From positions 1 through 8,223 of the forward strand of contig DWUQ01000155.1 of the NCBI GenBank assembly GCA_019120675.1: DNA of 8,223 bases, read 5' to 3'. The notes below the pieces were generated by a model. That model saw only the letters and a program-made list of their open reading frames with translations. It was not told the DNA's origin and made no database searches. Origin of the DNA: Candidatus Paenalcaligenes intestinipullorum. GTDB lineage: Bacteria > Pseudomonadota > Gammaproteobacteria > Burkholderiales > Burkholderiaceae_B. Numbering within the stretch: position 1 is the stretch's first letter; each line of letters opens with the position of its first letter. Shown piece after piece: positions 5,337-8,223 of this stretch. Made by a program: the position numbers and the translations under genes.

Positions 5337-7012
5337 TAGACGGCTTCCATTTTGAGCTTGCGCTTTTCACGACGCAAGGCACTGATGCATTCGAGCGTGA
5401 CCAAAATAGCCGCGATCAAGACAACGATATCCAAACCAAATAGGAACCAGTCTTTGGCGAGATAAAAGCCACGTAACTGCATGATTAAAGCAGCCAGCGT
5501 CATAATCAGCAAGAATACGAGCGGTGCCATGACGTAGAAGGAATTGACACGTTTACGTACCAGCATCACTGCAATAACCAGCAAGGTTAAGCCAGCCAGC
5601 AATTGGTTGGTCGTACCAAATAACGGCCAAATCAGCAGCCCACCTGAACCATCCGCACCGCCCGCACCAAAGGCGAGGATCAAGCAGGTGCCCACGGACA
5701 GCAACGTGGCAGGTAAGGCTTTATTCATCCAGGAAATATTGTAGATTTCTGCCCATTCTTGGAAAATATAGCGCTGCAAGCGCAAGCCGGTGTCCATGGT
5801 GGTGCCCGCAAACAACGCGGCCATAACCGTGAGCATGGTGGCGGAAACTTGGGGGTTGATGCCGACACCTTGGCTAAGAATCGCTGCCCCGCCATTCACA
5901 AACGCCCCGACGCCACCTTGACCGTACGCGTGGTAAACCTGCTGCCAATCGCCCAACGTCGCAAAACCTGCTGTGGCCGCTACGATGGTCGCCAACGCGA
6001 GCGCGCCCTCGCCCACCGCTCCAAAATACCCGACAAAGCGGGCATCGCTTTCTTTGTTGAGCTGCTTGGAGGTGGTGCCGGAGGCAACCAAACCATGGAA
6101 ACCAGAAATAGCCCCACACGCAATGGTGACAAACAGCAGCGGAATCATGGAAGGCGTATTAGGTGGCAAATCAGGATTGATCGCGGGGACCACAACCGTA
6201 GGATTGGCGATAAAAACTGCCGCGTACAATAAAATTAGGCCAACAAATAACTGCAAACCATTAATGTAATCGCGAGGCTGCAATAACATCCAAACGGGTA
6301 ATAATGATGCAATCGCCGCATACACAAAGAGCAAAATAATCCATGCTGCTTTGTCGTTTAGACCAAAGACCGTTTCGGGTAATGTAATGGGGTAATCAGG
6401 GCCGATGTAAATCATGGCATACAGTACCACTACCCCAATAATTGAGATGAGTGTGAGGTTGGCTTTGGCTCGATAAATTAATTGACCAATAGCTAAAGCG
6501 ACCAACACCGCTCCCCAAACCGGGATGACCGAAGAGGGATTGTCGATCAGCAGCCCCGCAATGACCACGCCAAATACGGCGTTGACCATAAGCAGTACCA
6601 AGAAGATCACAATCATAAACACGGTACGGGCGCGTTTACCGACCACTTCGCCAGTAAGCGCGCCAACCGAGCGTGCACGGTTGCGAATACTGGCCCAAAT
6701 AGCCCCAAAATCGTGTACCCCAGCAAAGAATATGGTGCCTAAGGTCACCCAAAGGAAAGCGGGCAGCCACCCCCAAATCACCGCAATGGCTGGCCCCACA
6801 ATGGGTGCGGCTCCAGCGACCGATGTAAAATGATGGCCCCAGAGCACAAACTTGTTGGTAGGTACGAAGTCCACACCGTCTTCGAATTCGTGTGCAGGCG
6901 TCGGAATCGCATCATTTAATTGATAAATGTGTTTAGCAATAAACCGCGAATAAAAGATGTAGCCCAAAGCCATACCGCCTAGCCCTAGCACTACCAGAAC
7001 AATTGCGCTCAT
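5336..7012 (-). CDS. cstA: CstA-family carbon starvation / pyruvate-peptide transporter
   Basis: This 558-residue polytopic inner-membrane protein is nearly all hydrophobic segments with short loops. CstA hallmarks are clear: DGVDFVPTN (45-53), GHHFTSVAGAAPIVGPAIA (59-77), then further on GFHGLVASGTTSKQL and GTTMDTGLRLQRYIFQEWAE, followed by WPLFGTTNQLLAGL in the C-terminal part. The family imports small carbon sources such as pyruvate, and peptides have also been proposed; E. coli CstA and BtsT are about 700 residues, so this is the shorter type. Substrate cannot be decided from sequence. The last residues are a basic cytoplasmic tail (RREKRKLKMEAV). The ATG at 7012 has a strong ribosome site, AGGGGA. 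It heads a three-gene unit with the Cys-Cys protein and the ArsA/Get3-type ATPase. Expression probably comes from the promoter at 7073-7101. Confidence 0.94.
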   Translation of the reverse strand: MSAIVLVVLGLGGMALGYIFYSRFIAKHIYQLNDAIPTPAHEFEDGVDFVPTNKFVLWGHHFTSVAGAAPIVGPAIAVIWGWLPAFLWVTLGTIFFAGVHDFGAIWASIRNRARSVGALTGEVVGKRARTVFMIVIFLVLLMVNAVFGVVIAGLLIDNPSSVIPVWGAVLVALAIGQLIYRAKANLTLISIIGVVVLYAMIYIGPDYPITLPETVFGLNDKAAWIILLFVYAAIASLLPVWMLLQPRDYINGLQLFVGLILLYAAVFIANPTVVVPAINPDLPPNTPSMIPLLFVTIACGAISGFHGLVASGTTSKQLNKESDARFVGYFGAVGEGALALATIVAATAGFATLGDWQQVYHAYGQGGVGAFVNGGAAILSQGVGINPQVSATMLTVMAALFAGTTMDTGLRLQRYIFQEWAEIYNISWMNKALPATLLSVGTCLILAFGAGGADGSGGLLIWPLFGTTNQLLAGLTLLVIAVMLVRKRVNSFYVMAPLVFLLIMTLAALIMQLRGFYLAKDWFLFGLDIVVLIAAILVTLECISALRREKRKLKMEAV

Positions 7013-7018
7013 AAAGCT

Positions 7019-7024
7019 TCCCCT
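7019..7024 (-). promoter_or_regulatory. Strong ribosome binding site of cstA
   Basis: AGGGGA on the minus strand lies 6 bases before the ATG at 7012, a near-ideal distance. It is the best ribosome site in the window and fixes the cstA start. Confidence 0.75.
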
Positions 7025-7038
7025 AAATTGATAAGGCC

Positions 7039-7060
7039 TAAGCCGATAGAAATCGGCTTA
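7039..7060. other. Perfect 9-bp hairpin in the cstA leader
   Basis: TAAGCCGAT (7039-7047) and ATCGGCTTA (7052-7060) form a perfect 9-bp stem around a 4-base loop. On the plus strand it is followed by AGTTTTT, so it looks like a terminator for plus-strand transcription, but there is no plus-strand gene to end. In the minus direction, the direction of cysA and cstA, there is no T-run after it. There it would lie at the very 5' end of the cstA mRNA, a position that can stabilise a transcript or bind a regulator. Confidence 0.65.
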
Positions 7061-7072
7061 AGTTTTTCAATC

Positions 7073-7101
7073 GTTATAGCGTAAGTCGCAAAGTTTTTCT
7101 A
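7073..7101 (-). promoter_or_regulatory. Predicted sigma-70 promoter of the cstA unit
   Basis: On the minus strand TAGAAA (7101-7096) and TATAAC (7078-7073) are separated by 17 bp. The -10 matches the consensus at 5 of 6 bases and the -35 at 4 of 6. Transcription would begin near 7066, about 54 bases before the cstA ATG. Confidence 0.5.
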
Positions 7102-7144
7102 GTTGAAACCGTACAGTAGGTGAGCATCTTACAGAATTAAAGGC

Positions 7145-8221
7145 TTAAACCGTTTGCGTAAAGGCCTTAAACCGACGCGGTATAGCGGTGGCTTTTGACC
7201 CTTCTTGGAGGAGTAAGTTGGACCAGGTTAATTGATCAAACTCTGCCTCCCAATTTTGCTCGCTGTGGGGCACATTGAGCTCGACGCGTACCAACCCCCC
7301 TAAAGGAATTACGCGCTCTACGGTGACCTCAATACCTGATTCGGTATGGCCTGTGACCAAACGGATATCATGAGGACGTACATACGCCATTGCCGCGCCC
7401 GAACCATTGCCCACAACCTGTTCGCTGAGTGGCGTACGATAGTTCCCCACCTGCGTATCAGCCACAAACTCCGTGCTACTGAGCGTGCCAGGCAAGCGGT
7501 TAGCAGCCCCTAAAAATTCGTACACAAAGGGGGAAGCAGGATGATCGTAGACGTCTTGCGGACGACCCTCTTGCTCAACACGCCCCTTGTTGAGCACCAC
7601 AATCCGATCCGCCACCTCAATGGCTTCTTCTTGGTCGTGCGTCACAAATAGGGTGCTGATATTGAGTTCATCGTGCAAGCGGCGCAACCAGCTGCGCAAC
7701 TCTTTGCGCACCTTGGCATCGAGCGCGCCAAACGGCTCATCGAGCAACAGCACACTCGGCTCCACCGCTAGGGCTCGGGCTAAGGCAATACGTTGACGCT
7801 GCCCGCCCGATAACGCGGCCGGGTACCGATCACCGAGCCAATCCAATTGCACCAGCTCTAGCAACTCTTGGACACGACGCTTAATCTCAGCCTCGGGCAA
7901 GCGTTCGCGCTTAGGCTTAACGCGCAACCCAAAGGCCACGTTATCAAAGACGGTCATGTGCCGAAATAAGGCGTAATGCTGAAACACAAACCCCACTTGT
8001 CGCTCACGGGTGTTGACGGACGCCACATTGTTGCCATTGATTAGCACCTCGCCCTCATCCGCAAACTCTAAGCCCGCTACAATACGCAACAAAGTAGTTT
8101 TACCGCAGCCTGAAGGGCCAAGCAAAGCGACTAATTCACCCGGAGGAAAATCTAGGGTTACACCATGCAAGGCGGTGAAGCTTCCAAAGCGTTTTACTAA
8201 ATTACGGACTTCAATACTCAT
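7145..8221 (-). CDS. cysA: Sulfate/thiosulfate ABC transporter ATP-binding protein CysA
   Basis: This 358-residue protein is the ATPase that powers sulfate and thiosulfate import with CysT/CysW permeases and a periplasmic binding protein. The ABC domain is complete: Walker A GPSGCGKT (35-42), Q-loop Gln81 in VFQHYALF, signature LSGGQ (137-141), Walker B VLLLDE (157-162), D-loop ALD (166-168) and H-loop His195 in FVTHDQEEA. The sequence after it, through FLGAANRLPG, is CysA-like, and a C-terminal TOBE-type region (from about 240) contains YVRPHDIRL. Length is normal for CysA. The ATG at 8221 is two bases from the window edge, so its ribosome site and the expected permease genes upstream are not visible. 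An ATPase for another anion or for spermidine/putrescine (PotA-like) is the alternative, less likely on the 195-245 region. Confidence 0.9.
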   Translation of the reverse strand: MSIEVRNLVKRFGSFTALHGVTLDFPPGELVALLGPSGCGKTTLLRIVAGLEFADEGEVLINGNNVASVNTRERQVGFVFQHYALFRHMTVFDNVAFGLRVKPKRERLPEAEIKRRVQELLELVQLDWLGDRYPAALSGGQRQRIALARALAVEPSVLLLDEPFGALDAKVRKELRSWLRRLHDELNISTLFVTHDQEEAIEVADRIVVLNKGRVEQEGRPQDVYDHPASPFVYEFLGAANRLPGTLSSTEFVADTQVGNYRTPLSEQVVGNGSGAAMAYVRPHDIRLVTGHTESGIEVTVERVIPLGGLVRVELNVPHSEQNWEAEFDQLTWSNLLLQEGSKATAIPRRFKAFTQTV

Positions 8222-8223
8222 TT

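Larger units (their letters stand above)
7013..7144. other. Intergenic region between cysA and cstA
   Basis: This 132-bp gap carries the predicted cstA promoter, the leader hairpin, and a direct repeat AAGTTTTTC at 7060-7068 and 7091-7099. I see no rho-independent terminator in the minus orientation after the cysA stop, so some read-through from the sulfate operon into cstA is possible. Confidence 0.55.

Noticed and set aside
5759..6269. Long plus-strand open frames opposite cstA
   Set aside because: They lie wholly inside a clear CstA coding sequence, overlap each other in different frames, and show no recognisable protein features.
7039..7067. Hairpin plus T-run as terminator of cysA
   Set aside because: The T-run follows the stem only on the plus strand. 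In the cysA direction it is preceded by an A-run and followed by mixed sequence, so it is not a standard terminator for that gene.

Overview
The window looks like a proteobacterial chromosome, probably betaproteobacterial (Burkholderiales/Alcaligenaceae-like). This rests on the style of the TctD/TctE-type two-component pair, the TonB-ExbB-ExbD set and the CysA sequence, so the lineage is an inference. Every gene I can support lies on the minus strand, so the window reads right to left. It is gene-dense: the longest non-coding stretches are 151 bp (3894-4044) and 132 bp (7013-7144). I see no tRNA, rRNA, CRISPR array, insertion sequence or other sign of mobility.

From the right edge: 7145-8221 is a complete sulfate/thiosulfate ABC transporter ATPase (CysA-type), the last gene of an operon that begins outside the window. 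After a promoter-bearing gap with a strong hairpin comes a tight three-gene unit. It encodes a CstA-family transporter (5336-7012), a 92-residue protein ending in Cys-Cys (5058-5336), and a single-domain ArsA/Get3-type ATPase (4045-5058). Both junctions are one-base TAATG stop/start overlaps, so the three products are probably made in linked amounts.

A second transcription unit starts in the gap at 3894-4044. A predicted promoter there is overlapped by a Fur-box-like operator. It drives tonB (3054-3893), exbB (2131-3045) and exbD (1601-2131), the inner-membrane complex that powers TonB-dependent outer-membrane uptake of iron chelates and similar substrates. A TctD/QseB-like response regulator (931-1596) begins 4 bases after the exbD stop, and a TctE-like sensor kinase (1-912, cut by the window edge) follows 18 bases later. 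The kinase has two membrane segments but almost no periplasmic loop, so it is unlikely to bind a ligand directly outside the membrane.

The two most interesting items are the CstA / Cys-Cys protein / ArsA-Get3 ATPase module, whose joint function I do not know to be established, and the attachment of a two-component system with a nearly loop-less sensor to an apparently iron-regulated TonB energy operon.
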